Assembly (NCBI RefSeq): GCF_029223525.1
Contig: NZ_JARHTQ010000001.1
Coordinates: forward strand, 496,001 to 560,000
Direction of reading: 5' to 3'
Source: Streptantibioticus ferralitis
GTDB taxonomy: Bacteria; Actinomycetota; Actinomycetes; Streptomycetales; Streptomycetaceae
DNA: 64,000 nucleotides
Positions 24,085 through 33,904 of this stretch are shown in pieces (position 1 is the first letter of the stretch; each line of letters opens with the position of its first letter). Under the pieces are notes generated by a model, which did no database searches, had not been told where the DNA came from, and saw nothing but the letters and a program-made list of their open reading frames with translations. The position numbers and the translations under genes were made by a program.

Positions 24085-26943
24085 TCAGGGCTTCTTGGGC
24101 GGTGTGCTCTCAGCCTCCTGGGCTCGCTTCAGGGCGTTCTGCAGGTCCTGCTGCGCCTTTCCGTAGGCCGTCCAGTCGTTGTTCTTCAGCGCCTGCTGAC
24201 CCTGGTCGTAGGCGTTCTGCGCGTCCTGCAGCGCCTGCTTCACCGTTTGGTTGACGGGCTGCCCGGGATTGCTGCTGGTCGGTGGCGGCGGCTGGGCGGG
24301 GCCGGACGAGGTGTTGAAGACCTCGTCGAGGGCTTCACCGAGGGTGTCCCTGAACGCGATCTTGTCGCCGCCCCAGTTGACCAACACCTTCTTCAGCAGC
24401 GGGTAGTTGGTACCGGCGCCGCGCACATAGACCGGCTCGACGTACAGCAGGCTGCCGTCGAGCGGCACCGTCAACAGGTTCCCGTACTCGACCTCGGAGT
24501 CACCCCTTTGCCAGATGTTGACCTGATTTGCCACTCTGGGATCGGAGTTGAACTTGCTCTGTACCTGCTTCGGCCCCGACACATTGCTGCTGGACGGCAG
24601 TTGCAGCAGCCTGATGGTTCCGTAGTCGGGACTGTTGGCGTCCGCGTCAACCGCCATGAAGGCGCCGAGGTTGTCGCGCCGGTTGGGGGTGAGGGTCGTG
24701 GTCAACGAGAACGCCTGGGAACTCTGCCCCGGCATCTTCACACTCAAGTAGTACGGCGGAACCGCCCCACTGTCCCGCTTCGCCGGGTCGTTGGGCACCT
24801 GCCAGACCTCACTGCCGCTGTAGAACGTCCCCGCGTCGGTGACGTGGTAGCGGGTCAGCAGTTCGCGCTGCACCTTGAACAGGTCCTGCGGGTACCGCAG
24901 ATGGGACATCAGCTGCGGGGAGATGGCGCTGCGCGGCTCGACCGTGCCGGGGTACGCCTTCATCCAGGTCTTCAGCACCGGGTCCTGGGTGTCCCACTGG
25001 TACAGCTTCACCGTCCCGTCGAAGGCGTCCACCGTCGCCTTCACCGAGTTGCGGATGTAGTTGACCTGGTTCTGCTGGGCGAGCACCGAGCGGTTGCCAC
25101 CGGTCAGCGAGTCGGAGGTGGTGTCACCGAGGGTGGTACGGGAGGCGTACGGGTAGCCGTTGGTCGTGGTGTACGCGTCCACGATCCACTGGACGTGGCC
25201 GTTCACCACCGCCGGATACGGGTCACCGTCGATCGTCAGCCACGGCGCGACGGCCTCGACGCGCTCCTTGGGCGTGCGGTTGTACAGGATCTTCGAGCCC
25301 TTGCCGATCGCGCCCGAATACAGTATTTGCGGCTGGCCGAGCTGCACCGCATAGGCGGCCCTGGTGATCGGGTTCTGCAGGCTGACACCACTGTGACCGG
25401 TGTACGAGTAGCTCTTCTCGCCGTTGACGTCGGAGTAGTCGATCTCCTTGGCCGGGCCGCCGACGATCGAGTACTGCTTGGTCTGCTCGCCGTAGTAGAT
25501 CCGCGGCTCGTAGGGGCCCAACTGTCCCTGCGGCGGCAGATCGTGCTCGGTGAAGTCCGGGGCACCGGTGTCCGTTACGGAGCTGCCCTTGGCCGCGACC
25601 ATCCCGTACCCGTGGGTGTACTTGAAGTGGTCGTTGATCCAGTTGCTCTCCGGGATGCCCTTGGTGTTGAGCTCGCGCAGTCCGACGACGCTGTCCTGCT
25701 CCTTGCCGTCGATCTGGTAGCGGTCCACGGCCAGCGGTGCGGCCAGCGAGTAGAAACCACGCATCCCCTGGAGCTGCTGGAACGACGGCGACACCACGTT
25801 CGGGTCCAGCAGCCGTAGGCTCGCGGCGGTGTCGGCATCCGTCCGCAACGTGCTGCTCTGGGTTGAACTGGCCCCGGGGTAGTCGGTGACCTTGCTGCTG
25901 TCGATGCCGTACGCGGCGCGGGTCGCGTTGATGTTCTTCTGGATGTACGGGGCTTCCTTGGCGGCCTCGTTCGGCTGCACCTGGAACTTCTGCACGATCG
26001 CCGGGTACAGCCCGCCGATCAGGATCGCGGAGAGCACCATCAGCCCGAAGCCGAGCATCGGCAGGCTCCACGTGCGCCGCCACAGCGTCGCGAAGAACAG
26101 CACGGCACAGATGATCGCGATGCAGAACAGGATGGTCTTGGCGGGCAGATAGGCGTTCGCGTCCACGTACCGCAGTCCGGTCCAGCCGCTCGTGGGGCGG
26201 AAGCCGCTGGACTTCACCGCGAGCCCGTACCGGTCCAGCCAGTACGCGACCGCCTTGAGCGAGACGAACAGGCCCAACAGCACGGACAGATGACCGGTCG
26301 CCGCCGCCGTAGCGCGCGCCCCCGGGCTGCTCAGCCGCAGCCCTCCGTACAGGTAGTGCACCAGGGCCGACGCCACCAGGCACAGCACGACCGCGGCGAA
26401 ACCGAAGCTCAGCAGGAAGCGGTACCAGGGCAGGTCGAAGGCGTAGAACGAGACGTCCAGCTTGAACTGCGGGTCCCTGGTGCCGAACGGGACGGCGTTG
26501 ACGTACTGCAGCCAGGTGCGCCACTGGCCGGAGGCGGACGCCCCGCCGATCAGCCCGACCAGCAGGCAGACCGCGAGCAGCAGCCACTTGCGGAACGGGG
26601 CGATGCCCAGCCGGTAGCGGTCCAGGCTCTGCTGCTCCAACGACATCGCGCCCAACTGCGGCCGCAGCCGGTGCGCGAGGTAGACGTTGGCCCCCACCGC
26701 CAGGGCCATCAGCAGGCCGAAGACGGCGAAGAGCGCTATCCGGGTCCACAACGTGGTGGTGAAGACCGACGAGTAGTGAACCGACCGGTACCACAGCCAG
26801 TCCGTCCAGAAGCCGGAGAACATGACGAAGGCCATGGCCAGCACGGCCAGCGCGGCGAGCGTCATCAACAGCGTCCGGGTACGCCGGGACGGCCGGCCTA
26901 CGGTGATCCGCGGCCCCGTGGGACCTCCGCCTCGGTCCGGCAT
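24085..26943 (-). CDS. UPF0182-family large membrane protein
   Basis: A protein of about 952 residues. Its N-terminal third has about seven membrane helices, with the family's [18 protein letters not shown] and [13 protein letters not shown] segments. A long extracellular domain follows ([36 protein letters not shown]). The C-terminal tail is Gln/Ala-rich and coiled ([21 protein letters not shown]). The family is widespread in actinobacteria but its role is unknown. The start ATG 26943 ([10 protein letters not shown]) is preferred over a 25-codon longer frame that has no better ribosome site. It is divergent from the PPA1309-type gene. Confidence 0.88.
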   Translation of the reverse strand: MPDRGGGPTGPRITVGRPSRRTRTLLMTLAALAVLAMAFVMFSGFWTDWLWYRSVHYSSVFTTTLWTRIALFAVFGLLMALAVGANVYLAHRLRPQLGAMSLEQQSLDRYRLGIAPFRKWLLLAVCLLVGLIGGASASGQWRTWLQYVNAVPFGTRDPQFKLDVSFYAFDLPWYRFLLSFGFAAVVLCLVASALVHYLYGGLRLSSPGARATAAATGHLSVLLGLFVSLKAVAYWLDRYGLAVKSSGFRPTSGWTGLRYVDANAYLPAKTILFCIAIICAVLFFATLWRRTWSLPMLGFGLMVLSAILIGGLYPAIVQKFQVQPNEAAKEAPYIQKNINATRAAYGIDSSKVTDYPGASSTQSSTLRTDADTAASLRLLDPNVVSPSFQQLQGMRGFYSLAAPLAVDRYQIDGKEQDSVVGLRELNTKGIPESNWINDHFKYTHGYGMVAAKGSSVTDTGAPDFTEHDLPPQGQLGPYEPRIYYGEQTKQYSIVGGPAKEIDYSDVNGEKSYSYTGHSGVSLQNPITRAAYAVQLGQPQILYSGAIGKGSKILYNRTPKERVEAVAPWLTIDGDPYPAVVNGHVQWIVDAYTTTNGYPYASRTTLGDTTSDSLTGGNRSVLAQQNQVNYIRNSVKATVDAFDGTVKLYQWDTQDPVLKTWMKAYPGTVEPRSAISPQLMSHLRYPQDLFKVQRELLTRYHVTDAGTFYSGSEVWQVPNDPAKRDSGAVPPYYLSVKMPGQSSQAFSLTTTLTPNRRDNLGAFMAVDADANSPDYGTIRLLQLPSSSNVSGPKQVQSKFNSDPRVANQVNIWQRGDSEVEYGNLLTVPLDGSLLYVEPVYVRGAGTNYPLLKKVLVNWGGDKIAFRDTLGEALDEVFNTSSGPAQPPPPTSSNPGQPVNQTVKQALQDAQNAYDQGQQALKNNDWTAYGKAQQDLQNALKRAQEAESTPPKKP

Positions 26944-27084
26944 CTGGAAAGCCAAGGTGCGCACCTCGAAATACGTCGTTACGTCGCGTCCGTACGGCGT
27001 CCGGAGGCGGACACCCATCCATGCAACTTACTCACGCTTTACGTGGTTCCCGTTCCGGGGCCCGGAACGGGCAGGATGTTGAAC

Positions 27085-27648
27085 ATGTCCAACACTCCCA
27101 CCGGCGGCGCACCCCTCGCCGCGACCCCGCTGACCCGTGCCGTACTCGAAATCGACGAGTACGCGTCCGGCCTCGGCTGGAACCAGCCCGCCCGTCTCTT
27201 CGCCCTCGTCGACACCGAACGCCTCCGCACCGAGGAACCGATGCTGTTCGCACAGCTCGGTCTCGAAGGGGACGGCGGCGAGTCCGCCGGGGCGCTGACC
27301 CCCGTGGAACAGGACGAGGTTCCCACCGACACCCCGCTGGACGAGTTCCTGGCCACCATCGCGTGGCCCGACGCGGTCGCCGGATGCGCGCTGACCGTGG
27401 AGCGGCTGATGCTCCCGCCGACCGCCGAGGCATCGATTCCCGAGGGCCTGGACGAGGCCGGGCTCACGGCGTGGGTGGCCAGGCACCCGGAGCGCCAGGA
27501 GGTCCGGATGACGGTCGGGGTACTGCGTGACGGCAGCCGCGAGTCGGCGATCCGGCTGCGCGAGAAGGACTCGCCGACCGAGGTGCTGACCGGCAAGGAC
27601 CTGGTCCCTGGGCTGGCCGAGGCGCTCACCGCGACCTTCGCCGAGTAG
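27085..27648 (+). CDS. PPA1309-family protein
   Basis: A 187-residue soluble, acidic protein of the actinobacterial PPA1309 family. The recognised features are AVLEIDEYASGLGWNQPARLFALVDT at the start, DEFLATIAWPDAVAGCALTVERLMLPP in the middle and RESAIRLRE near the end. It has no known activity. ATG 27085 is chosen (GCAGG nine bases upstream); an in-frame ATG three codons earlier is possible. It is convergent with the PDZ protease gene. Confidence 0.8.
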   Translation: MSNTPTGGAPLAATPLTRAVLEIDEYASGLGWNQPARLFALVDTERLRTEEPMLFAQLGLEGDGGESAGALTPVEQDEVPTDTPLDEFLATIAWPDAVAGCALTVERLMLPPTAEASIPEGLDEAGLTAWVARHPERQEVRMTVGVLRDGSRESAIRLREKDSPTEVLTGKDLVPGLAEALTATFAE

Positions 27649-27701
27649 CCACGGCACCATCGAGGCGGCGCCGTCGGCCGGACCGACGGCGCCCCGGATG
27701 G

Positions 27702-28769
27702 TCAGCCTGCCGAGCAGCTGGGCAGGTCCGCCGTCTTCCCCGTCCGTATGTCGGTGAGGGCGTTCAGCGCGTCGTCCAGCGAGTTGACCTTCACCAGCCG
27801 CAGCCCCTTCGGGGTGTCCTTGGCCGCGGCCGCGCAGTTGTCCTTGGGGGTCAGGAAGTACTGCGCGCCCGCGTCCCTCGCCCCGATGATCTTCATCGAG
27901 ATACCACCGATGGGGCCCACCGTGCCGCTGTCGTCGATGGTGCCGGTACCGGCGACGAACTTCCCGCCGGTCAGATCGTTCGGTGTGAGCTTGTCGATGA
28001 TGCCCAGGGAGAACATCAGGCCCGCGCTCGGACCGCCGACGTCGGCCAGCTTGATGTCGATCGGGAACGGGAACGTGTGGCCGAGGACGGCCTGGATACC
28101 CACGATCGCCCGGCCGCCGTCCGCCTTCGCGGTCTTGATGGTGACCGACTGCGTCGCCGCGCCCGTCTTGCCGGCGTCGCCCGCCGCGACCACGGTGAAC
28201 GCCACGTCCTGACCGGGCCTGTGCTTGGTGACCAGCTTGGCGACATCGCCGGGCTGGGTGACCCCCGTACCGTCCACGGCCTTGATCACGTCGCCCGCGT
28301 GCAGCTTGCCCTCGGCCGGGCTGCCCTTGACCACGGACCCCACGATCACCTGCGAGCCGACCGGGATGTGCAGCTTGTTGAGGGCCGCCACCTTGGCGCT
28401 GTCCTGGGACTGGCTGAACTCCTCGGCGTTCTGCTGGTCCGCCTGCTGCGCGGTCTGGCCCTTGGGGTACAGCGTGTCGTGCGGGACGACGATGTGGTCG
28501 TTGGAGAGCCAGTCCGAGATCGCCTCGACCAGGTTCATCGTGTAGTCCGCACCGGTCACCCGGACCGTCGTCATGTTGAGGTGGCCGCTCACCGGATAGG
28601 TCCGGTGGTCCGAGATCTGCAGCACCGGCGCGCCCTCGTTCTCACTGAGGGTGTTCACGGTGGGCCCCGGCCACATCGCGGAGTACGGCACGGGGATCAG
28701 CACCCCGACGCAGAGCAGCGCTATCAGCAGCAACGTCGAAGTGAGCAGGGTCGCGGTGCGGCGTGGCAT
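27702..28769 (-). CDS. PDZ / Lon-type (S16) membrane-anchored protease, YlbL-like
   Basis: A 355-residue protein. One N-terminal membrane segment (residues 7-28) anchors it facing outward. A PDZ domain lies at about 140-200 (VVKGSPAEGKLHAGDVIKAVDG), and a Lon-like S16 protease domain covers the C-terminal 150 residues. The catalytic dyad is seen as Ser in GGPSAGLMF and Lys in GISMKIIGA. It should act on extracytoplasmic proteins. It stands alone, convergent with the PPA1309-type gene. Confidence 0.9.
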   Translation of the reverse strand: MPRRTATLLTSTLLLIALLCVGVLIPVPYSAMWPGPTVNTLSENEGAPVLQISDHRTYPVSGHLNMTTVRVTGADYTMNLVEAISDWLSNDHIVVPHDTLYPKGQTAQQADQQNAEEFSQSQDSAKVAALNKLHIPVGSQVIVGSVVKGSPAEGKLHAGDVIKAVDGTGVTQPGDVAKLVTKHRPGQDVAFTVVAAGDAGKTGAATQSVTIKTAKADGGRAIVGIQAVLGHTFPFPIDIKLADVGGPSAGLMFSLGIIDKLTPNDLTGGKFVAGTGTIDDSGTVGPIGGISMKIIGARDAGAQYFLTPKDNCAAAAKDTPKGLRLVKVNSLDDALNALTDIRTGKTADLPSCSAG

Positions 28770-28857
28770 GCCATGACAGTACGGGACAGGTATGACAAGC
28801 GGCTTGCGGGGCCGGTCCGTCCGGGTATCCGGCCTGCTTGATCCGGCTTGGTCCGCG

Positions 28858-29028
28858 TCAGGCGTCCGAGCCGGAGTGCGTCTTCGTCATGGCCTCGCGG
28901 AACCTTTCGTACCCCGCGAGTGAGTGCACGTCACCGGCTGTGCGGCGGGTACGCCCCGCCCAGCCCGCCCACACGGTGGCGGCAACCGCGCCGATGACCG
29001 GAATCAGCAACCAAGCCAGTGCCGCCAT
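28858..29028 (-). CDS. Small single-pass membrane protein
   Basis: A 56-residue protein with one membrane segment at about residues 4-24 and a short charged cytoplasmic tail (WAGRTRRTAGDVHSLAGYERF). GGGAGG is five bases before ATG 29028, which decides the start against an upstream ATG. Proteins like it occur next to PDZ protease genes in streptomycetes as far as I remember. The function is unknown. Confidence 0.7.
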   Translation of the reverse strand: MAALAWLLIPVIGAVAATVWAGWAGRTRRTAGDVHSLAGYERFREAMTKTHSGSDA

Positions 29029-29169
29029 ACCGGCCTCCCGACCACGCACATACCAACGCAGGACCTATGAGCAGATTAATCGCTCACTGATTCAACGCTC
29101 AGCCTGGGTACCTGGTTACGCAAGTTGACGCGCCCGGTGATGGAGCGGAATGCGCACAAAGTGCGGTCG

Positions 29170-29194
29170 TTTGAGGATGCTGCGCATCCTCAAA
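29170..29194. repeat. Perfect 11-bp inverted repeat in the interval before moaE
   Basis: TTTGAGGATGC-TGC-GCATCCTCAAA. The same CCTCAAA half occurs again at 29255-29261 (CCTCAAACGA, the reverse complement of TCGTTTGAGG at 29168-29177), so two alternative pairings are possible. The 241-base interval 29029-29269 otherwise holds no gene. Confidence 0.6.
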
Positions 29195-29264
29195 GAGCAC
29201 CCCCCAATAAGGGCGCTACGCACCCACCCGCCCACCCGTCACCCGACCACCGCCCCTCAAACGA

Positions 29265-29279
29265 GGGCGCTACGCGCCC
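29265..29279 (-). terminator. Hairpin over the moaE stop codon
   Basis: GGGCGC-TAC-GCGCCC forms a 6-bp stem that includes the last codons and stop of moaE. On the minus strand it is followed by TCGTTTGAGG, so it could be a weak terminator. Confidence 0.45.
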
Positions 29280-29725
29280 ACCCATTCTTCGGTGCCGTTG
29301 GCGAAGGTCTGGTGCTTCCAGATCGGGACCTCGCGCTTGAGGTCGTCGATCAGGCGGCGGCACGCCGTGAAGGCCTCACCGCGGTGCGGGCAGGAGACGG
29401 CCACGACTACCGCCAGATCGCCCACCCGCAGGTCGCCGACGCGGTGCACGGCGGCCATCGCGCGCACCGGGAAGTCGGCGGCGACCTTCTCCGCGACACG
29501 GCGCAGCTCGGCTTCGGCGCTGGGGTGCGCGGAGTACGACAAACGGGTGACGTCCGCCGTGCCGCCGTCATGGTCACGGACGGTGCCGACGAACAGCGCG
29601 GTACCACCGGCGGCGTCATCACCGACGGCGCGGAAGACCTCGTCCACGGACAGCGGGGTGTCACGGACGGCCAGGAGCCGGATGGGGTCCCGCGGTTCCT
29701 GGGCCTTGTCGTACGTGCGTGCCAT
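29270..29725 (-). CDS. moaE: Molybdopterin synthase catalytic subunit MoaE
   Basis: A protein of about 151 residues that moves sulfur from MoaD thiocarboxylate to precursor Z to make molybdopterin. Family features are GGTALFVGTVRD, the VHRVGDLRVGDLAVVVAVSCPHRGEAFTACR core, and REVPIWKHQ, whose lysine is in the active site. I start at ATG 29725 (MARTYDK); ATG codons at 29734 and 29755 are possible. MoaD is not nearby. MoeZ, which can supply the sulfur, is encoded about 32 kb away in this window. Confidence 0.92.
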   Translation of the reverse strand: MARTYDKAQEPRDPIRLLAVRDTPLSVDEVFRAVGDDAAGGTALFVGTVRDHDGGTADVTRLSYSAHPSAEAELRRVAEKVAADFPVRAMAAVHRVGDLRVGDLAVVVAVSCPHRGEAFTACRRLIDDLKREVPIWKHQTFANGTEEWVGA

Positions 29726-29851
29726 GTGGGCCATGGTGCCGCACGGGTGGCGCATACGGAAAGCCAGTCCCTGTATGAATATCCAAGGGCAGGACAGTCG
29801 GATCCGACGAAGATATCCGGCCGCCGAGCGAGCCGGTGCCCCGTCCGCCGC

Positions 29852-30961
29852 TCAGATCCCGCGCCGCTTGCGCGCCCGCCGCACCAGTGCCGCGGTGCCC
29901 ACCAGGGCGACGGTGGCCCCGGCGGCGCCGAGCGAGGCGGCGGCGTCCTTGCGGCCCAGGCGACGGCCCGCGACCGTGTGGCGGCCCGCGACCTCCGCCA
30001 GCAGTTCGGCGAGCACCTCCTCGTTGGTCCACTTCGGCCGCCAGCCCGCCTCGTGCAACCGGCTGCCGCTGACCACCCACGGGTGCATGGTGTACTCCAG
30101 GTCACCCGCCGGGGACGGGGTGAGCCCCAGCCGGTGCAACCGGGCGGCCGCGCCCAGCGCCACCGCTTGCGGCAGCTCCATCCGCCGGATTCCGGAGAGC
30201 TCCTCGATCTCCTCCTGCTCCAGCCAGCCGTCGCAGCCGACCGCCATCTCGCCCTCGGCCTTCTCCAGCGCCGCGTACTCCAGCGCGGACACCAGGTCCT
30301 CGACATGGCAGAACTGCCAGCGGGGGCGGCTCCCGGCGACCACCAGCAGCCGCGGTGACTCGAAGTAGCGGGTGAGCGCGGTGTCCGTACCGCCGACCAG
30401 CACGGCGGGCCGCAGGACGGTGACGTTCAGGCCCGGATGGGCGCGCGGTGCCCGGCGGCCGAGCCGCTCGATCTCCAGCAGGTCCCCGACGCAGGTGGCC
30501 TCGGCGGTGGCCCGCAGCGGCGTGTCCTCGGCAAGCGGAACATCGTTGTCGGGCAGTGCCCCGTAGACCATCGCGGAGGTGACCAGGACCACCCTGCGCA
30601 CCCCGGCGGCGGCCGCTGCGGTCAGCACGGTCTGGGTACCGCGCACGTTGAACGCGGTACGCGCCTTGGGGTCGGACTCCAGGTTGAGGTCCAGCGCGAG
30701 GTGGACCAGGACGTCCACCGGGTGCCCGTCGACCCGCAGCCGGTCGGCGATGGCCGGGTCCCGTACGTCCATCACCCGCCACTGCGCGCCGGGCACCTCA
30801 CCGCGCCGCTCGTCGATCGCCACGACCTTTCTGACCTCGTCCGACGCGGCCAACCGCAGGGCCAGCAGATGTCCGACACCGGACGCCGCGCCGGTGATCG
30901 CCACGACCGGTCCCGAGGCGTGGATCCGCCCTGAGCGAACGTTTGGTGCCGGGGAACTCAC
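29852..30961 (-). CDS. NAD-dependent epimerase/dehydratase-like protein with C-terminal membrane tail
   Basis: A 369-residue extended SDR. The nucleotide motif is ITGAASGVG at about residues 22-30. The VTSAMVYGALPD segment carries the serine, but the usual YXXXK is not present (TCVGDLLEIE stands there), so ordinary epimerase chemistry is doubtful. A hydrophobic segment near the C-terminus (AAGATVALVGTAALV) with basic residues after it suggests membrane anchoring. The GTG start at 30961 follows GGGAG by seven bases. It is divergent from the DUF2342-type gene. Confidence 0.8.
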   Translation of the reverse strand: MSSPAPNVRSGRIHASGPVVAITGAASGVGHLLALRLAASDEVRKVVAIDERRGEVPGAQWRVMDVRDPAIADRLRVDGHPVDVLVHLALDLNLESDPKARTAFNVRGTQTVLTAAAAAGVRRVVLVTSAMVYGALPDNDVPLAEDTPLRATAEATCVGDLLEIERLGRRAPRAHPGLNVTVLRPAVLVGGTDTALTRYFESPRLLVVAGSRPRWQFCHVEDLVSALEYAALEKAEGEMAVGCDGWLEQEEIEELSGIRRMELPQAVALGAAARLHRLGLTPSPAGDLEYTMHPWVVSGSRLHEAGWRPKWTNEEVLAELLAEVAGRHTVAGRRLGRKDAAASLGAAGATVALVGTAALVRRARKRRGI

Positions 30962-31094
30962 CGGGTGTCTCCCACTGTTGTCTTGGTACGAGGTACGCAG
31001 GTCCCATCCTGCCTGAGAGGTGTCTAGGCTGGTGGTACAGCCCTGACAAAGCCCACAAGGCGAACGTTCCGATCACACAGAGCCGAGGAAGCCC

Positions 31095-32525
31095 GTGAGT
31101 GACACCCCATTTGGATTCGGCGTCCCTCCTGAGGAGCCCGAGGACGGGGACGAGGGCAAGAAGAAGGGTCGCCCGGGCGGCGACCCCTTCGGCGGCAGCC
31201 CGTTCGGCTTCGGCGGCGATGCGGCAGGCGGTGGCGACAACCCGCTGGCCGCGATGTTCGGCTCGCTGAACCCCAACGACCTGGGCGCGGCCTTCCAGCA
31301 GCTCGGCCAGATGCTCTCCTACGAGGGCGGGCCGGTGAACTGGGACATGGCCAAGGACATCGCCCGCCAGACCGTCGCGCAGGGCGCGCAGGACGGCTCG
31401 AAGGACGCCAGCGTCAGTGCGAGCGAGCGCGCCGCCGTCGAGGAGGCACTGCGTCTGGCCGACCTGTGGCTCGACGGTGCGACGTCGCTGCCGTCCGGTT
31501 CCGGCTCGTCCGTGGCGTGGAGCCGCGCCGAGTGGGTCGAGGCGACGCTGCCCGCGTGGAAGGAACTGGTCGACCCGGTGGCGGAGCGGGTCGGCGCGGC
31601 CATGGGCGGCGTACTGCCCGAGGAGATGCAGGCCATGGCGGGCCCGCTGCTCGGCATGATGCGCTCCATGGGCGGTGCCATGTTCGGTACCCAGATCGGG
31701 CAGGCGCTCGGTGTGCTGGCGGGCGAGGTCGTCGGCTCCACCGACGTGGGACTGCCGCTGGGCCCGGCGGGCAAGGCGGCGCTGCTTCCGGTGAACATCG
31801 CGGCGTTCGGCTCGGGTCTCGGTGTGCCGGAGGAGGAGGTGCGGCTCTACCTCGCCCTGCGCGAGGCGGCCCACCAGCGGCTCTTCGCTCATGTCCCGTG
31901 GCTGCGGGCGCACTTGTTCGGTGCCGTCGAGGGGTACGCGCGCGGAATCAAGGTCGACACCACCCGTCTTGAGGACGCGGTCGGCCAGCTTGACCCAGCG
32001 AACCCGGAGGCGCTGCAGGAGGCGCTGCAGCAGGGCATGTTCCAGCCCGAGGACACCCCGGAGCAGAAGGCCGCGCTGGCCCGGCTGGAGACCGCGCTGG
32101 CGCTGGTGGAGGGCTGGGTGGACGCGGTGGTGCACGCCGCGGCCGCACCGCATCTGCCGTCGGCGGGCGCGCTGCGTGAGACGTTGCGGCGACGCCGGGC
32201 GACCGGTGGCCCCGCCGAGCAGACCTTCGCCACGCTGATCGGGCTCGAACTGCGGCCGCGGCGGCTGCGGGACGCCTCCCGACTGTGGGCCTCGCTGGCG
32301 GACGCGCGCGGTACGGACGGGCGCGACTCCCTGTGGGCGCACCCGGACATGCTGCCGACCGCCGAGGACCTCGACGACCCGGACGGGTTCGTGCACCGTG
32401 AGGAGGGCATCGACTTCGACGCGCTCGACAAGATGCTCGGCGAGGCCGCCAAGGGCCGAGAGCACGGGGAGGCCGGGCCGAAGGACAACGGCGCGGAAGA
32501 CGGCAAGCACGACGGGGACAAGTGA
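31095..32525 (+). CDS. DUF2342-type putative zinc metallohydrolase
   Basis: A 476-residue soluble protein. A Gly/Pro/Phe-rich N-terminus (FGFGVPPEEPEDGDEGKKKG) precedes a helical domain with the family's metal motif LALREAAHQRLFAHVPW at about residue 250 and a second helix, LVEGWVDAVVHAA. The family has been called a putative hydrolase or metalloprotease on the basis of the EAAH motif; no activity is established to my knowledge. The GTG start at 31095 has GAGGAAG upstream. Its stop overlaps the Nudix start (GTGA), so the two are likely translated together. Confidence 0.85.
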   Translation: MSDTPFGFGVPPEEPEDGDEGKKKGRPGGDPFGGSPFGFGGDAAGGGDNPLAAMFGSLNPNDLGAAFQQLGQMLSYEGGPVNWDMAKDIARQTVAQGAQDGSKDASVSASERAAVEEALRLADLWLDGATSLPSGSGSSVAWSRAEWVEATLPAWKELVDPVAERVGAAMGGVLPEEMQAMAGPLLGMMRSMGGAMFGTQIGQALGVLAGEVVGSTDVGLPLGPAGKAALLPVNIAAFGSGLGVPEEEVRLYLALREAAHQRLFAHVPWLRAHLFGAVEGYARGIKVDTTRLEDAVGQLDPANPEALQEALQQGMFQPEDTPEQKAALARLETALALVEGWVDAVVHAAAAPHLPSAGALRETLRRRRATGGPAEQTFATLIGLELRPRRLRDASRLWASLADARGTDGRDSLWAHPDMLPTAEDLDDPDGFVHREEGIDFDALDKMLGEAAKGREHGEAGPKDNGAEDGKHDGDK

Positions 32526-33055
32526 GCCTGCACGCGGACACGGCGCGCGTCCTCAAGGAGTGGGCGCCACCGGTCGCCTCGCCTGACCAGGAGCAGCTGC
32601 GCCTGGCCTACCTGGAACACCTCGCCCGCCACCCTGACGGGATGTGGAAGTCCTGCGGCGAGGGGCACATCACGGCGAGTGCCCTGGTGGTGGATCCATC
32701 GCGGGGGACTGTGCTGCTCACCCTGCACAGGAAGCTGCACATGTGGCTGCAGATGGGCGGCCACTGCGAACCGGCTGATCCGGCGCTGGCGGACGCGGCG
32801 TTGCGTGAGGCGACCGAGGAGTCCGGGGTCACCGGCCTCACGCTGCTCCCCGGCGGCCCCGCGCGGCTGGACCGCCATCTGACGCCCTGCGCCTGGCACT
32901 TGGACGTGCAGTACGCGGCGGTCGCACCGCCTGGCGCCGTCGAGGCGATCAGCGACGAGTCGCTGGACCTGCGCTGGTACCGGTTCGACGAGGTCCCGTC
33001 GGTGGCCGACGAGTCGGTCGCACGGCTGGTGGACCGGGTACGGCAGCTGCTCTAG
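32522..33055 (+). CDS. Nudix hydrolase
   Basis: A 177-residue single-domain Nudix enzyme. The box runs from Gly80 (GGHCEPADPALADAALREATEESGV) and has the expected GX5EX7REXXEE pattern. The substrate, a nucleoside diphosphate derivative, cannot be told. It overlaps the preceding gene by four bases (GTGA), an arrangement that implies coupled translation and perhaps a common pathway. Confidence 0.9.
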   Translation: MSLHADTARVLKEWAPPVASPDQEQLRLAYLEHLARHPDGMWKSCGEGHITASALVVDPSRGTVLLTLHRKLHMWLQMGGHCEPADPALADAALREATEESGVTGLTLLPGGPARLDRHLTPCAWHLDVQYAAVAPPGAVEAISDESLDLRWYRFDEVPSVADESVARLVDRVRQLL

Positions 33056-33087
33056 CGGCAACTGCCGTACCGCTCGGTCGCCCGAGC

Positions 33088-33687
33088 TCAGTCCTCGGGT
33101 TCCTCCCTGCCGGTTGGCAGGTGAGGCAGCCGACCGGCCGCCACCACGCCCTCCAGATAGCCGCGCGCCCGCTCGGTGCGCGGGTACGCGTCGAGGAGCT
33201 TCCAGAAACGCGGGCCATGACCCGGCACGAGCAGATGCGCGAGCTCATGCAGGAGTACGTAGTCGATGACGTACTCGGGCATGCCCTGGAGCCGGTGCGA
33301 CAACCGGATGCTGCCCTCGGACGGGGTGCACGAGCCCCATCTGGTGTTCTGGTTGGTCACCCAGCGCACGGTGTCGGGCGCGGCGCAACCGTCGAGGTAC
33401 TGGTCGGAGAGCCGCTGTGCGCGCTCGGCGAGTTCGTCGTCGCCCAGCATGCGCTTGCTCTCCTGGGCGGCGAGCTTGTCCAGCATCACCGTGACCCAGC
33501 GCTGCTCCTCGGCAGCGGACATCCGAGCGGGGATGAGAACGATGGTGCGGCTTCCCTCGCGGTATGCCGAGACCGTTCTGCGGCGGCGCGCGCTACGGCG
33601 CACCTCTACTGCGCTCGCCCGGATGCCGAGGGGCTGACTGTCGAGGGGTTGGCTACGGGAGACGTGATGGGAGGGGTCCGCGGGCAC
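33088..33687 (-). CDS. YgjP-like (M48-type) zinc metallopeptidase domain protein
   Basis: A protein of about 199 residues with the zinc motif HELAHLLVPGHGPRFW, where both histidines and the Glu of HEXXH and a third His are present. It is preceded by TNQNTRWGSCTPSEGSIRLSHRL, the marker of the YgjP/DUF45 group. The N-terminal 45 residues are basic and not conserved-looking. I use GTG 33687; GTG 33744 is also open and no ribosome site decides. It is convergent with the Nudix gene and divergent from the ThiF-like gene. Confidence 0.82.
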   Translation of the reverse strand: MPADPSHHVSRSQPLDSQPLGIRASAVEVRRSARRRRTVSAYREGSRTIVLIPARMSAAEEQRWVTVMLDKLAAQESKRMLGDDELAERAQRLSDQYLDGCAAPDTVRWVTNQNTRWGSCTPSEGSIRLSHRLQGMPEYVIDYVLLHELAHLLVPGHGPRFWKLLDAYPRTERARGYLEGVVAAGRLPHLPTGREEPED

Positions 33688-33765
33688 GTTTCGACGGTAC
33701 CGGCTCGGGCGCGGTGAAGTCCCGTCTCCTGGACAGGTGGCCACCGTAGGCGTATCAAACGACTA

Positions 33766-33786
33766 TTCCCCACAGCCTGTGGATAA
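33766..33786. promoter_or_regulatory. Paired DnaA-box-like sites
   Basis: TTCCCCACA (33766-33774) and TGTGGATAA (33778-33786, i.e. TTATCCACA on the minus strand) face each other three bases apart, in the divergent interval upstream of the metallopeptidase and ThiF-like genes. The second is a perfect consensus box; the first differs by one or two bases. Confidence 0.55.
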
Positions 33787-33904
33787 CTTTCGGCGGGAGT
33801 TCGCGCCCGCGGGCAAGCTGGGGTCCTGATCGGGTCCGCGCCGGACCCGACGCAGATCCCAATCCGCAGCCGCACATGGGCAGTTGACCATCACGGGGGT
33901 AGCC

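Noticed and set aside
29146..29172. A possible fourth SigR promoter (GGAAT followed by GTT)
   Set aside because: The spacing is 17 bases, not 18, and it points toward the end of moaE where no plus-strand gene starts.
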